Source: CAXXXW01 sp963665555
GTDB taxonomy: Bacteria; Pseudomonadota; Alphaproteobacteria; Thalassobaculales; Thalassobaculaceae
Reading direction: 5' to 3'
DNA length: 64,000 nt
Assembly (NCBI GenBank): GCA_963665555.2
Contig: OY762308.1
Coordinates: forward strand, 3,224,001 to 3,288,000
Position numbers and translations under genes: made by a program. Of this stretch, positions 1 to 9,181 are shown piece by piece. A model generated the notes under the pieces. The model was given only the letters and a program-made list of their open reading frames with translations. It was not told where the DNA came from and ran no database searches. Numbering within the stretch: the first letter of the stretch is position 1; each line of letters starts with the position of its first letter.

Positions 1-239
1 TGGATCGACAGGTTCCGCTCGACCGCGGCGATCCGGTTCGACAGGTTCAATTCGAAGGCGGACACCCGTTCCGACAGGTCGCGGATGTCGGTCTGCAGGC
101 TCCACAGGAAGGCGAGCACGGCGATCAGGCCGCCGACGGCCGTGACGGACGGGATGTCGAGATTCAACCCGTGCCGCGACCGCCGCGCGGCGGCGGCGGG
201 CGGCGTCCGGGGGGCTTCGTCTCGCGCGTCGATGGACAT
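1..239 (-). CDS. Small membrane protein with coiled coil (3' end cut by window)
   Basis: Only the first 79 codons are present; the rest lies beyond base 1. The N-terminus is charged and Ala/Pro/Arg rich. One hydrophobic segment follows (about residues 33-48, VTAVGGLIAVLAFLWSL), then a stretch with heptad-like spacing (LSERV, LNLSNRI, VERNL) typical of a coiled coil. This suggests a single-pass inner-membrane protein with a helical soluble part. The start at 239 has a GGAGG ribosome site a few bases upstream. The layout loosely recalls the protein at 44781-45497, but I see no clear similarity. Function unknown. Confidence 0.6.
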   Translation of the reverse strand, partial: MSIDARDEAPRTPPAAAARRSRHGLNLDIPSVTAVGGLIAVLAFLWSLQTDIRDLSERVSAFELNLSNRIAAVERNLSI

Positions 240-430
240 GCGGTCCTCCATGTTCGAGAGTAGGGCGTTCGACGGCCTTATGGAAGGGCCAGGGCGGTTT
301 TTCCGGCGGGGCGCCGGCGCGCCGCGATCCGCCACGCGATAAACCGCCGCCCCGCCGCGCGGCGCTTCCGTCGCGCGGGCGCGATGGGCTACCGTCCGCG
401 CCGGCATGGAACGGGGCGGAGGGCGCGGAA

Positions 431-1615
431 ATGGGCGGGGTTCTCGACGGCGTGCGGGTGCTGGATTTCGGCCGCTACATCGCGGGGCCGTTCTGCGGGA
501 TGCTGCTCGCCGACATGGGCGCCGAGGTGATCCGCGTCGACAAGCTGGCGGGCAGCGAGGACCGCTACCTCGTCCCGGTCGCGGAATCGGGCGAGGGGCC
601 GCTCTACCTCGCGCTCAACCGCAACAAGCGCTCCCTCACGCTCAACCCGACGAAGCCGGAGGGGCGCGAGGTCGTGCGCGAACTCGTCGCCCGCAGCGAC
701 GTCGTGATCGCCAACCTGCCGCAGCCGACGCTGGAGGCGATGGGCATCGATTACGACAGCCTGAAGGCCGCGAGACCCGACATTATCCTCGCCACCGTCA
801 CCGCCTACGGGCGCGGCGGGCCGTACAGCGAGCGGGTGGGGTTCGACGGCGTGGCCCAGGCGCTCGCCGGCGCGACATGGATGGGCGGCGATCCCGGCCG
901 GCCGACGAAATCCTTCGTTCCCTTCGCCGATTTCGGCACGGCGACGCTCGCCGCCTTCGGCGTCATGGCGGCGCTGATGGAGCGCGGCAGGACCGGCCGG
1001 GGCCAGCTGGTCGAGGCCGCGCTGACCCGCACCGTCATGGCCTTCAACATCGCCTATATCGCCGAGGAGGCGCTGACCGGGATCGGCCGGCCGCCCTACG
1101 GCAACCGCGGCTACAGCGCCGGGCCGAGCGACCTGTTCGAAACCGCCGACGGCGCCGCGATGGTCCAGGTGGTCGGCGGGCCGCTGTTCGAGCGCTGGTG
1201 CCGGCTGGTGGGGGCGGAGGACTGGCTCTCGGACCCGCGCTTCGCGACGGACCGGGACCGGGGCGACAACGGCGAAATCCTGAGCGCCCGGATGCGCGAA
1301 TGGTGCAAGGACAAGACCACGCGGCAGGTCCTCGACGCGCTGGACGAGGCGCGGATTCCCTGCGGCCCGGTGCTGAACGCGGCGCAACTGCTGGAGGACC
1401 CGCACATACAGGCGATGGACTTCCTCCAGGAGACGCCCTTCCCCGGCCTCGACGCGCCGGTCCCGGTGACGACCACGCCGGTCAAGCTGTCCGAGACGCC
1501 GGGGACGATCCGGCGGCGCGCCCCGGCGCTGGGCGAGCATACGGAGGAAATCCTCGGCGAACTCGGCTACGCCGCGGCGGCGATTGCCGCGCTCAGGGAG
1601 AAACGGGTGGCGTGA
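431..1615 (+). CDS. CaiB/BaiF family III CoA-transferase
   Basis: A 394-residue protein of normal length for family III CoA-transferases, which move CoA between acyl-CoA thioesters and free acids in the cytoplasm. Family hallmarks are visible: GVRVLDFGRYIAGPFCGMLL near the start, NRNKRSLTL near residue 60, GRTGRGQ before the active-site region, and the C-terminal LGEHTEEIL. Odd point: the usual aspartate after GQxV is glutamate here (GQLVEAAL, E195), whereas the second family member at 58042 keeps aspartate at the same residue number. The start at 431 follows GGAGGG. It lies 63 bp upstream of an amidohydrolase on the same strand, so both probably belong to one catabolic operon. Substrate unknown. 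Confidence 0.9.
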   Translation: MGGVLDGVRVLDFGRYIAGPFCGMLLADMGAEVIRVDKLAGSEDRYLVPVAESGEGPLYLALNRNKRSLTLNPTKPEGREVVRELVARSDVVIANLPQPTLEAMGIDYDSLKAARPDIILATVTAYGRGGPYSERVGFDGVAQALAGATWMGGDPGRPTKSFVPFADFGTATLAAFGVMAALMERGRTGRGQLVEAALTRTVMAFNIAYIAEEALTGIGRPPYGNRGYSAGPSDLFETADGAAMVQVVGGPLFERWCRLVGAEDWLSDPRFATDRDRGDNGEILSARMREWCKDKTTRQVLDALDEARIPCGPVLNAAQLLEDPHIQAMDFLQETPFPGLDAPVPVTTTPVKLSETPGTIRRRAPALGEHTEEILGELGYAAAAIAALREKRVA

Positions 1616-1678
1616 CCGCCGGCGCGGCCCGAGGCTTCGGCCGGGCCGCGCCGCGCCGCCGCGCCGGGGAGGGAACGC

Positions 1679-2707
1679 ATGGCCGCTCGATCCAGCAACG
1701 CCGAATGGCTCGCCCGCGCGCCGGAGGAGGAAATCCTCGAACCGGGCCTGCCGATAATCGACCCGCACCACCACCTGTGGGACCGGGCGCGGCTCCACCC
1801 GATCCAGCCGCGCTACCTGCTCGACGAAATCCTCGAGGACGTGGGGTCCGGCCACAACATCGTCTCCACGGTCTTCATCGAGTGCGGCGCCATGTTCCGG
1901 GCGGACGGGCCGGAGCACCTGCGGCCGGTGGGGGAGACCGAGTTCGTCAACGGGATCGCCGCCATGTCGGCCTCGGGGGCCTACGGCGGAACGCGGATCG
2001 CGGCCGGCATCGTCGGCACGGTCGATCTCCGGATCGGGGCGCTGGCGGGCGAGGTCCTGGACGCGCATGTCGCCGCCGGCGGCGGGCGGTTCCGGGGCAT
2101 CCGCCGCGCCGTCGCCTGGGACGCCGCGCCGGAGATCCGCAACCACCGCACCGAGCCGCCGGAGGGTCTGCTGCTCCAGGCGGATTACCGCCGGGGCTTC
2201 GCCGAACTCGGCCCGCGCGGCCTGTCCTTCGAGGCCTGGTGCTACCACCCGCAGATTCCCGAAGTTACGGACCTCGCCCGCGCCTTCCCGGACACGACGA
2301 TTGTCCTCGACCATTTCGGCGGCCCGCTCGGAACCGGACCCTATGCGGGCCGGGCGGACGAGACGTTCGCGGCCTGGAAGCCGATGGCGCGCGAACTCGC
2401 GGCCTGCCCGAACGTCTTCGCCAAGCTGGGCGGGATAAACATGGACGTGAACGGCTACGGCTGGCACGGGCGCGACCGGCCGCCGACCAGCGCCGAACTG
2501 GCGGACGCGACCCGGCGCTATTACGACTTCGCCATCGAGGCGTTCGGCCCGGACCGTTGCATGTTCGAGTCGAACTTCCCGGTGGACAAGCTGAGCTGCG
2601 GCTACGCGACGGCGTGGAACGCCTTCAAGCGCATCGCCGCCGGCGCCTCGGCCGACGAGAAGGCGGCCCTCTTCCACGACACCGCCGCGCGCGCGTACCG
2701 CCTGTAG
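1679..2707 (+). CDS. Amidohydrolase family 2 (2-pyrone-4,6-dicarboxylate-lactonase-like)
   Basis: A 342-residue TIM-barrel metal hydrolase. The early metal-binding signature is IIDPHHHLWD (about residues 25-34). A conserved DHFGGPLG lies in the second half, and the closing ESNFPVDK is typical of the family 2 amidohydrolases that include 2-pyrone-4,6-dicarboxylate lactonase and related fluorolactonases. It has no signal peptide and is presumably cytoplasmic. A strong GGGAGGG site precedes the ATG. It follows the CoA-transferase gene by 63 bp, suggesting breakdown of a carboxylic acid or lactone. Exact substrate not identifiable. Confidence 0.88.
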   Translation: MAARSSNAEWLARAPEEEILEPGLPIIDPHHHLWDRARLHPIQPRYLLDEILEDVGSGHNIVSTVFIECGAMFRADGPEHLRPVGETEFVNGIAAMSASGAYGGTRIAAGIVGTVDLRIGALAGEVLDAHVAAGGGRFRGIRRAVAWDAAPEIRNHRTEPPEGLLLQADYRRGFAELGPRGLSFEAWCYHPQIPEVTDLARAFPDTTIVLDHFGGPLGTGPYAGRADETFAAWKPMARELAACPNVFAKLGGINMDVNGYGWHGRDRPPTSAELADATRRYYDFAIEAFGPDRCMFESNFPVDKLSCGYATAWNAFKRIAAGASADEKAALFHDTAARAYRL

Positions 2708-2813
2708 CGGGCGGGGAGAGGCGGCGCCCGGCGGCGCGCCGACCGGCTTGCCGCTTTCCCGCCGACGGGGTTAGGATCGGGGGTACGAAGGAGTTTCGAG
2801 GGGAGGCGCCGCC

Positions 2814-3223
2814 ATGCCCGTCTCGTCGTTCGTGAGGCGCACATCGGCCGTCGAAACGCCCCGCGCCGCCGCGGCCGGCGATCCGCTCCCGCCCGACCTG
2901 GCGGAGGCGCTGGACGACCTGCGGGAGGCGCGGGCGGAGGCCCGGGAGGAAGGGTTCCCGGAGCCGTCCGGCGTCGCCGTCGAAAACGCCGAACGCCTTC
3001 TCCGCGCCATGTACGAAATCCGCCCCCGGCGCTATTGGCCGTCCCCGACCCCCGACGGCGAGATCGCCATCGGCGCGCAGCGGCGGACGGCGGCGCGCGC
3101 TGCCTCGTCGCGATCGGCGACGACCGGCGCCGCGAGGCTTACGCCGACGCGCGCGCGCTTCCCGACGGTTTCCTGCGCGCCGCCCTCGACGATCTGGGGC
3201 GCGCGGGCGCGCCGGAGGCATGA
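2814..3223 (+). pseudogene. Frameshifted conserved hypothetical gene, first of a pair
   Basis: The reading frame opens at an ATG with a good GGGGAGG site and reads a plausible protein to about base 3070 (LLRAMYEIRPRRYWPSPTPD then GEIAI). From about 3085 the sensible sequence continues in the -1 frame (DGGARCLVAIGDD, then ARALPDGFLRAALDDL) and ends at TGA 3221-3223, overlapping the ATG of the next gene. One base, or a small stretch whose length is not a multiple of three, appears to be missing around 3065-3085. If read straight on in the first frame, the product degenerates into Ala/Arg-rich sequence up to 3662. It could be a true pseudogene or a sequencing error in a GC-rich run. Function unknown. 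Confidence 0.6.
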
Positions 3224-3630
3224 GTGGCGAAGGCGATGTCGCGCCGGAGGAACACCTCTGGCGCGGCGTCCTCTCGCGCCGGGACGCGCGGCGCGCCGAG
3301 AGGGGCCAGATAGACCACCGCCTCTTTCTGGCGCCGCGTGGCGTTCTCGAAATTTCGGTCAGCCGGCTGGACGGCGCGTCCGAGGGCGAACGGGCGCGGA
3401 TCGGCGAGGCGCTGGCCGCCGCCAGGGGGCCGGACCGGAGCTTTTACGGCTGGGTCGTCGCGAAGGCGGCGGATGTGCGCGGCGAGGGAATGGCGGCGGC
3501 GCCCGCGCCGTTGCCGGGCAATCCCGCCCACGCGAACATCCTCCCGCCGCCCGAAGCCGGGGACCCGGCGGTACGGGAAGACTTCGCCCACAGGCTCGCC
3601 GCCATCGCCCGCTGGGTTCCGCGCGCCTGA
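3220..3630 (+). CDS. Conserved hypothetical protein, second of a pair
   Basis: A 136-residue soluble protein with no signal peptide or membrane segment. The sequence is well formed: a Trp-containing N-terminus (EEHLWRGVLSRRD), a core with QIDHRLFLAPRGVLEISVSR, then GPDRSFYGWVV and PLPGNPAHANILPP. Its ATG overlaps the TGA of the frameshifted upstream gene (ATGA), so the two were probably translationally coupled. I do not recognise a named domain. The tight two-gene layout and small sizes would suit a toxin-antitoxin-like or accessory unit, but nothing in the sequence proves that. Confidence 0.65.
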   Translation: MSGEGDVAPEEHLWRGVLSRRDARRAERGQIDHRLFLAPRGVLEISVSRLDGASEGERARIGEALAAARGPDRSFYGWVVAKAADVRGEGMAAAPAPLPGNPAHANILPPPEAGDPAVREDFAHRLAAIARWVPRA

Positions 3631-3699
3631 TACCCCCACTCCCGCGATCGGGCTTGCGATAAACGGGGGCGCGGCGGCGCGCGGGCCGGCGGGGCGCGG

Positions 3700-3705
3700 T
3701 ATAAG
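3700..3705 (+). promoter_or_regulatory. -10-like box upstream of the DHA2 transporter
   Basis: TATAAG in an otherwise almost pure G+C stretch, 29 bases before the GTG start at 3735. No convincing -35 hexamer lies 16-19 bases upstream, so this is only a candidate. Confidence 0.3.
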
Positions 3706-3734
3706 CGCGCGCGGAGCGGCGACGGCGTGCAGGC

Positions 3735-5255
3735 GTGCTGACGGTAAACAAACCGGCCCAGGGTCCGTTCACGACGGCCGAGCGGATCCTCGTCACGGGG
3801 CCGGTCCTCGCGGCGTCGCTGCTGCACGCGCTCAACATGAGCACCGCCTACGTGGCGCTCCCCAACATCCAGGGCAACCTCTCGGCCGCGCCGGACCAGG
3901 TGGGCTGGGTCGTCACCGCCTTCGTGGTGGCGACCGCCGTCGGCACCATCCTGACCAACATCGCGAGCCAGCGTTTCGGCCGGAGGCGCCTGTTCCTGGC
4001 GGCGATCCTCGGCTTCACCGTCACCTCGCTGCTCTGCGCGACCTCGACGAGCCTGGGCGAACTGGTGCTGTTCCGCGTGCTGCAGGGCTTCGTGTCGGCG
4101 CCGCTGCTGCCGGTCTCGCAGGCGATCATGCTCGACACCTGGCCGCGCGAGAAGCACGGCATGGCGATGAGCGTCTGGTCGATGGGGATGATTATCGGCC
4201 CCGTCGCGGGGCCGACCGTCGGCGCCATGCTGACCGAGTTCCACGACTGGCGCTATGTCTTCCACATGAACATCCCGTTCGGGATTTTCGCCTTCTTCGC
4301 CGTCGCCGCGACGCTGCCGGCCGCGCGCGCGGCGGCCCGGCGGGTGGACTGGATCGGCGTCGTATCGCTGGTCGCGGCGGTGGTGTTCCTGCAGCTGGCG
4401 CTGGACCGGGGCGAGCGGCTGGGCTGGTTCGAGTCGGGCGAGATCCTGGCCAGCGCGGCGGTTTCGGCGCTCGCCTTCTACGTGTTCGTCGTCCATTGCC
4501 TGACCACGGACAACCCCTATGTCAGCCTGTCGATCTTCCGCGACCGGAACTACCTGATCGGCCTGATGCTGATCTTCGTGTTCGGGATCGCGGTGTTCGC
4601 CAGCCTGTTCATCCTGCCGCTGTTCCTGCAGCAGGTGCAGGGCTATCCGGTGCTCGCGGCGGGGTGGGTGGTGTCGGCCCGCGGCGTCGGCACGATGGCG
4701 GCGATGCTGCTGGCCGGCTTCCTCGCCGACCGGGTTCCCGCCAGGCGCCTGATCGTCTCCGGGCTGCTCTGCGTCGGGGTCAGCAACATCTGGATGACGC
4801 AGTGGAGCGCCGCCGTCGGGATGCCGGAGGTGGTGTGGGTCACGCTGGTCAACGGGTTCGGGATGGGGATGATGTGGGTGTCGCTCACCGCCGTCGCGTT
4901 CTCGACGCTGGCGGCGGAGTTCCGGGTGGAGGGGGCGGCGCTGTTCGCGCTGGTCCGCTCCATCGGCGCCAGCATGGGGACGTCGGTGGTGGTTTCGATC
5001 CTGGTGCGCTCCGGCCAAGTCAACTATATCGAGATGCGCGACCGGATCGACGGTTTCGCCGGCGCGGCCCGGCTGGGCGGGGCCGGCGAGGCGCTGGTCC
5101 TCGATTCGGCGGCGGGAATCGCGGGCGCCCAGGCGCTGGTGTTCGCCGAGGCGCGCATGGCGGCGTTCCTGAACGACTTCGTCTTCCTGGTCTTCGTCGC
5201 CTTCGTCGCGATGCCCCTCTGCTTCCTGCTGCGCCGCCCCGGCGGAAGGGGATAA
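3735..5255 (+). CDS. DHA2-family MFS drug efflux transporter (EmrB/QacA type)
   Basis: A 506-residue polytopic membrane protein, the usual length for 14-helix DHA2 exporters. The first helices read LAASLLHALNMSTAYVALP. The motif-A-like loop (SQRFGRRRLFL) follows helix 2, and an antiporter motif-C-like GMIIGPVAGPTVG lies near residue 155. It starts at GTG 3735 with no strong ribosome site. It would expel small lipophilic or toxic compounds in exchange for protons. No EmrA-like membrane-fusion gene lies next to it, so it may act alone. Substrate unknown. Confidence 0.9.
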   Translation: MLTVNKPAQGPFTTAERILVTGPVLAASLLHALNMSTAYVALPNIQGNLSAAPDQVGWVVTAFVVATAVGTILTNIASQRFGRRRLFLAAILGFTVTSLLCATSTSLGELVLFRVLQGFVSAPLLPVSQAIMLDTWPREKHGMAMSVWSMGMIIGPVAGPTVGAMLTEFHDWRYVFHMNIPFGIFAFFAVAATLPAARAAARRVDWIGVVSLVAAVVFLQLALDRGERLGWFESGEILASAAVSALAFYVFVVHCLTTDNPYVSLSIFRDRNYLIGLMLIFVFGIAVFASLFILPLFLQQVQGYPVLAAGWVVSARGVGTMAAMLLAGFLADRVPARRLIVSGLLCVGVSNIWMTQWSAAVGMPEVVWVTLVNGFGMGMMWVSLTAVAFSTLAAEFRVEGAALFALVRSIGASMGTSVVVSILVRSGQVNYIEMRDRIDGFAGAARLGGAGEALVLDSAAGIAGAQALVFAEARMAAFLNDFVFLVFVAFVAMPLCFLLRRPGGRG

Positions 5256-5293
5256 CGGGCGGACGGCCCCGCCGCGCCGCCCGCGCCGCCCCG

Positions 5294-6199
5294 CTACACC
5301 AGCGCGACCGGGCGGACCGGGCAGCCGGTGGCGCCCTTGAGCTTGACGGGCAGCATCACCAGGCAGAACTCGACGATCCCGGCCCGGCGCAGCCCGCCCA
5401 TCTCCAGGTTCTCGACCAGGTGCACGCCGGCCTCGGCGAGGCAGTGCTGGTGCACCGGCATCATCACCTCCGGGTGGCGCGTGCCGGGCAGGACCTCGAC
5501 CGCCATGTTGTCGGCCCCCACGACCACCGCGTCCCGGGAGGTGAGCCAGCGCGCCGCCTCCAGGTCGAGGCCCGGCTCGCCCGACAGGTATTTCGCGTTG
5601 TCGGCCATGAAGAACCGGCCCCAGCCGGTGTCGACGAACACCGCGTCGCCCTTCTCCGGCGCGAGGCCGGCGGCGTCGTAGGCGCGTTCGAGGTCGTCCG
5701 CGCCGACCGGGCGGCCGGCCTCCAGGTGCGCGCCGCCGTCGAGGCCCGACACGTCGAGGCGCACGCCCCGCGTCACGATCGGCGGGACGTTCTCGATCCC
5801 CAGGTTCAGCAGGCCCCAGTCGCCCACGCTCTCGTCGATCGTGTGGCCGCCGTACAGGTGCTCGCCGATCGAGAAATGGCCGAGCGAATCGATATGCGTG
5901 CCGACATGCGTGGTCATCTCGATCCGTTCGAGATTGGCCCCGACCTCGTTGGTCGCGCCCATCGCGGCGCGCGCCTTCATGCTGTTCCGCGCGGTGGCGG
6001 AGGAGGAGATGATGTAGGGCGTCTGGTTCGGCGCCATGTAGGGCGCGCCCATCTCGATCGTGTGCGAGAGGTCGACGATCCGGCCCTCGCGCACCTTCGA
6101 GAGCGCGGCGAGCGTGGTCGCGGCGTCGAGCAGGTGCCCGGCGGCCCCGGTCTGGTCCCCGGTTCCCCACCGGGAGTGGTCGTGCCCGCGAAGGTCCAT
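5294..6199 (-). CDS. Cyclase-family metal-dependent hydrolase (kynurenine-formamidase-like)
   Basis: A 301-residue member of the cyclase family (PF04199), which contains bacterial kynurenine formamidase and isatin hydrolase. The metal-binding signature HxGTHxD is present as THVGTHIDSLGHF. DLSHTIEMGAPYM precedes it, and PVHQHCLAEAGVHLVENL near the C-terminus is also typical. The frame is open further upstream to 6271. I chose the ATG at 6199 because it has an AAGGA site and the family starts close to this point. It probably hydrolyses an amide or lactone in the cytoplasm. It is convergent with the DHA2 transporter, and no kynurenine-pathway genes are nearby. Confidence 0.85.
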   Translation of the reverse strand: MDLRGHDHSRWGTGDQTGAAGHLLDAATTLAALSKVREGRIVDLSHTIEMGAPYMAPNQTPYIISSSATARNSMKARAAMGATNEVGANLERIEMTTHVGTHIDSLGHFSIGEHLYGGHTIDESVGDWGLLNLGIENVPPIVTRGVRLDVSGLDGGAHLEAGRPVGADDLERAYDAAGLAPEKGDAVFVDTGWGRFFMADNAKYLSGEPGLDLEAARWLTSRDAVVVGADNMAVEVLPGTRHPEVMMPVHQHCLAEAGVHLVENLEMGGLRRAGIVEFCLVMLPVKLKGATGCPVRPVALV

Positions 6200-6273
6200 G
6201 GCGTTCGTCCTTTCCGGCGGCGCGTTTCCTCGAAGCCGCCAGCATAGGCGGGATCGCGCCGGCCCGTCCAACC

Positions 6274-6383
6274 CGGCCGCGCGGTCGCGGGGCGGGCGGA
6301 AAGCCCGTGGAAGGCGCCGTCCGCCGAACGGCCGCGCGGTTGCGGGGCGGGCGGAAAGCCCGTAGAACGCGCCGTCCGCCGAA
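6274..6383 (+). repeat. Two tandem copies of a 55-bp promoter-containing block
   Basis: Bases 6274-6328 and 6329-6383 are direct tandem copies of 55 bp differing at three positions. Each copy contains a -35/-10-like pair with 17-bp spacing. The three substitutions all fall inside these hexamers: copy 1 reads TCGCGG and TGGAAG, copy 2 reads TTGCGG and TAGAAC. The repeat lies between the divergent cyclase gene and hisZ. A short third piece resembling the beginning of the block follows at 6384. Confidence 0.8.
6340..6368 (+). promoter_or_regulatory. Candidate hisZ-purA promoter in repeat copy 2
   Basis: TTGCGG (6340-6345), 17-bp spacer, TAGAAC (6363-6368), 54 bases before the GTG of hisZ. The equivalent site in copy 1 (6285-6313) is a poorer match in both hexamers. 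Confidence 0.5.
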
Positions 6384-6422
6384 CGGCCCGGCGGCCTTGC
6401 CCCCGCGAACCCCGGAGCGCGC

Positions 6423-7633
6423 GTGTCCCCGACGACCCGAGACCCCGACGCCGCGCGCCGCGCGCTGCTGCCGGCCGGGCTGCGCGATGTGCTCCCCCCG
6501 GACGCGGCCCGCGAGGCGGCGACGGTGGAGCGCCTGGTCGCGTGTTTCGAGAGCCACGGCTACGAGCGCGTCAAGCCGCCGCTGATCGAGTTCGAGGACT
6601 CGCTGTTCTCCGGGCCGGGCGCGGCGATGACGGAGCACGCCTTCCGCCTGATGGACCCGGTCTCGCGCCGGATGATGGGCGTGCGCGCCGACATGACGGC
6701 GCAGGTGGCGCGAATCGCCGCCGCGCGACTCGGCCACCTGCCCCGGCCGCTCAGGCTCTGCTACGCGGGCGAGGTGCTGCGGGTCGCGCCGGGCGCGCTC
6801 GATCCCGAACGCGAACTGGTGCAGGTCGGGGCCGAACTGGTGGGCGAGGAGGGGCCGGCGGCCGATGTCGAGGCGATCCTGCTGGCGGCCGACGGGCTGC
6901 GGCGGATCGGCGCGGCGCGGATTTCGGTCGATATCGCCGCCCCCCGGCTCGTTTCGGACCTGCTGGCGGCGCTGGGGATCGACCCCGCCGCCCGGCCCGG
7001 CCCGCGCGCCGGCCTCGACCGCAAGGACCCGGTGGCCGTCGCGCGCCACGGCGGGCCGGCCGCGCCGGCGCTGGCGGGGCTGATGGCGGCGACGGGCGCG
7101 CGCGAGGAGGCGACGGCCCGGCTGCTGGCGCTCGACCTGCCGGAAGCCGTCCGCCCGGCGGCGCGCCGCCTCGCGGAGGTCGCGGCGGCGGTGGCGGCGG
7201 CGGAGCCGGACCTGGCGGTGACGATCGACCCGGTGGAGAATCGCGGCTTCGAGTACTACACCGGCCTCGGCTTCAGCCTGTTCGCGCGCGGCACGCGCGG
7301 GGAGCTGGGCCGGGGCGGCCGCTACCTGGCGGGCGGGGGCGAGGGGTCCTGCGGCTTCACGCTCTACATGGAGACGGTGCTGCGCGCCATCGCCGAGCCG
7401 GAGCCGCCGGCCCGGCTCTACGTGCCGTTCGGCGTTTCGCGGGCCGACGCGGCGCGGGCGCGGGCCGACGGGTGGATCGCGGTGGCGGGCCTCGCGCCGG
7501 AGGCGGACGGGCCGGCGGCGGCCGCGGCCGCGCTGGGCTGCGGGCGCGTGCTGCTGGACGGCGCGCCGGTCCCGCTGGAGGCGGCCGCGCGCGGGGACCA
7601 AAAGAACCGGGGCGGCAAGGACCGGGGGCGGGG

Positions 7634-7637
<4 letters not shown>
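6423..7637 (+). CDS. hisZ: ATP phosphoribosyltransferase regulatory subunit HisZ
   Basis: A 404-residue class-II aminoacyl-tRNA-synthetase-like protein related to HisRS but without a tRNA-binding domain. It partners short-form HisG in the first step of histidine synthesis. Visible motifs are PAGLRDVLPPDA at the N-terminus, a motif-2-like MMGVRADMTAQVARIAA, LCYAGEVLR, and the HisRS-type FEYYTGLGFSLF followed by ELGRGGRY. The start is GTG 6423 with GGAG six bases upstream. Its TGA overlaps the purA ATG (ATGA at 7634), an arrangement known from Rhodospirillales. HisG itself is not in the window. Confidence 0.93.
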
Positions 7638-8926
<1,289 letters not shown>

Positions 8927-8940
8927 TCCGGCGCGGGCGG

Positions 8941-8955
8941 ATTTTTTTTTTTTTT
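8941..8955 (+). other. 14-T homopolymer tract between purA and the pqq promoter
   Basis: One A followed by 14 consecutive T (8942-8955), the only homopolymer of this length I see in the window. Only a weak 4-bp CCGG/CCGG stem precedes it, so it is a poor intrinsic terminator for purA. It ends 13 bases before the -35 box of the pqq promoter, in the position of a distal UP element. A run this long is also prone to slippage. Confidence 0.6.
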
Positions 8956-8968
8956 CGATACGACCCGC

Positions 8969-8998
8969 TTGACGCGCCTTCGGGACGGTTCGTATAGT
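8969..8998 (+). promoter_or_regulatory. pqq operon promoter
   Basis: TTGACG (8969-8974), 18-bp spacer, TATAGT (8993-8998): a near-consensus sigma-70-type promoter, conspicuous in this GC-rich DNA. Transcription would begin near 9005, leaving about 59 bases of leader before pqqA. The T tract upstream may boost it. Confidence 0.7.
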
Positions 8999-9063
8999 CG
9001 CGTCGGTTCGCGGGACGCCGTTGGCGTCGCCAGCGGCGACAACGATACCTTGGGAGGTTTGCC

Positions 9064-9138
9064 ATGGCTTGGAACGCGCCGAAGATCGAAGAGATCTCCT
9101 GCGGCATGGAAATCAACGCCTACTTCCCGGCCGAGTAG
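9064..9138 (+). CDS. pqqA: PQQ precursor peptide PqqA
   Basis: A 24-residue peptide, MAWNAPKIEEISCGMEINAY followed by FPAE. Glu16 and Tyr20, in the required E-x3-Y spacing, are the two residues PqqE cross-links to build the PQQ skeleton; the rest is degraded. The N-terminal W and the region before E16 match known PqqA leaders. A strong GGGAGG site lies 7 bases before the ATG. It is the first gene of pqqABCDE, with a 43-bp gap to pqqB, while the remaining genes overlap. No protease gene pqqF/G is in the window. Confidence 0.95.
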   Translation: MAWNAPKIEEISCGMEINAYFPAE

Positions 9139-9181
9139 TTACGCTCGACGGGAGAATCCGGGCCGGGGGCGCGCGACGGCG

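Noticed and set aside
389..2677. A long open frame antisense to the CoA-transferase and amidohydrolase genes
   Set aside because: Ala/Arg/Gly-rich composition with no motif; the plus-strand genes carry clear family signatures. In DNA this GC-rich, long spurious antisense frames are expected, and the same holds throughout the window.
8941..8955. The T run as a simple intrinsic terminator of purA
   Set aside because: The only upstream stem is 4 bp (CCGG/CCGG). A terminator role cannot be excluded, but the structure is poor, so it is reported as a tract instead.
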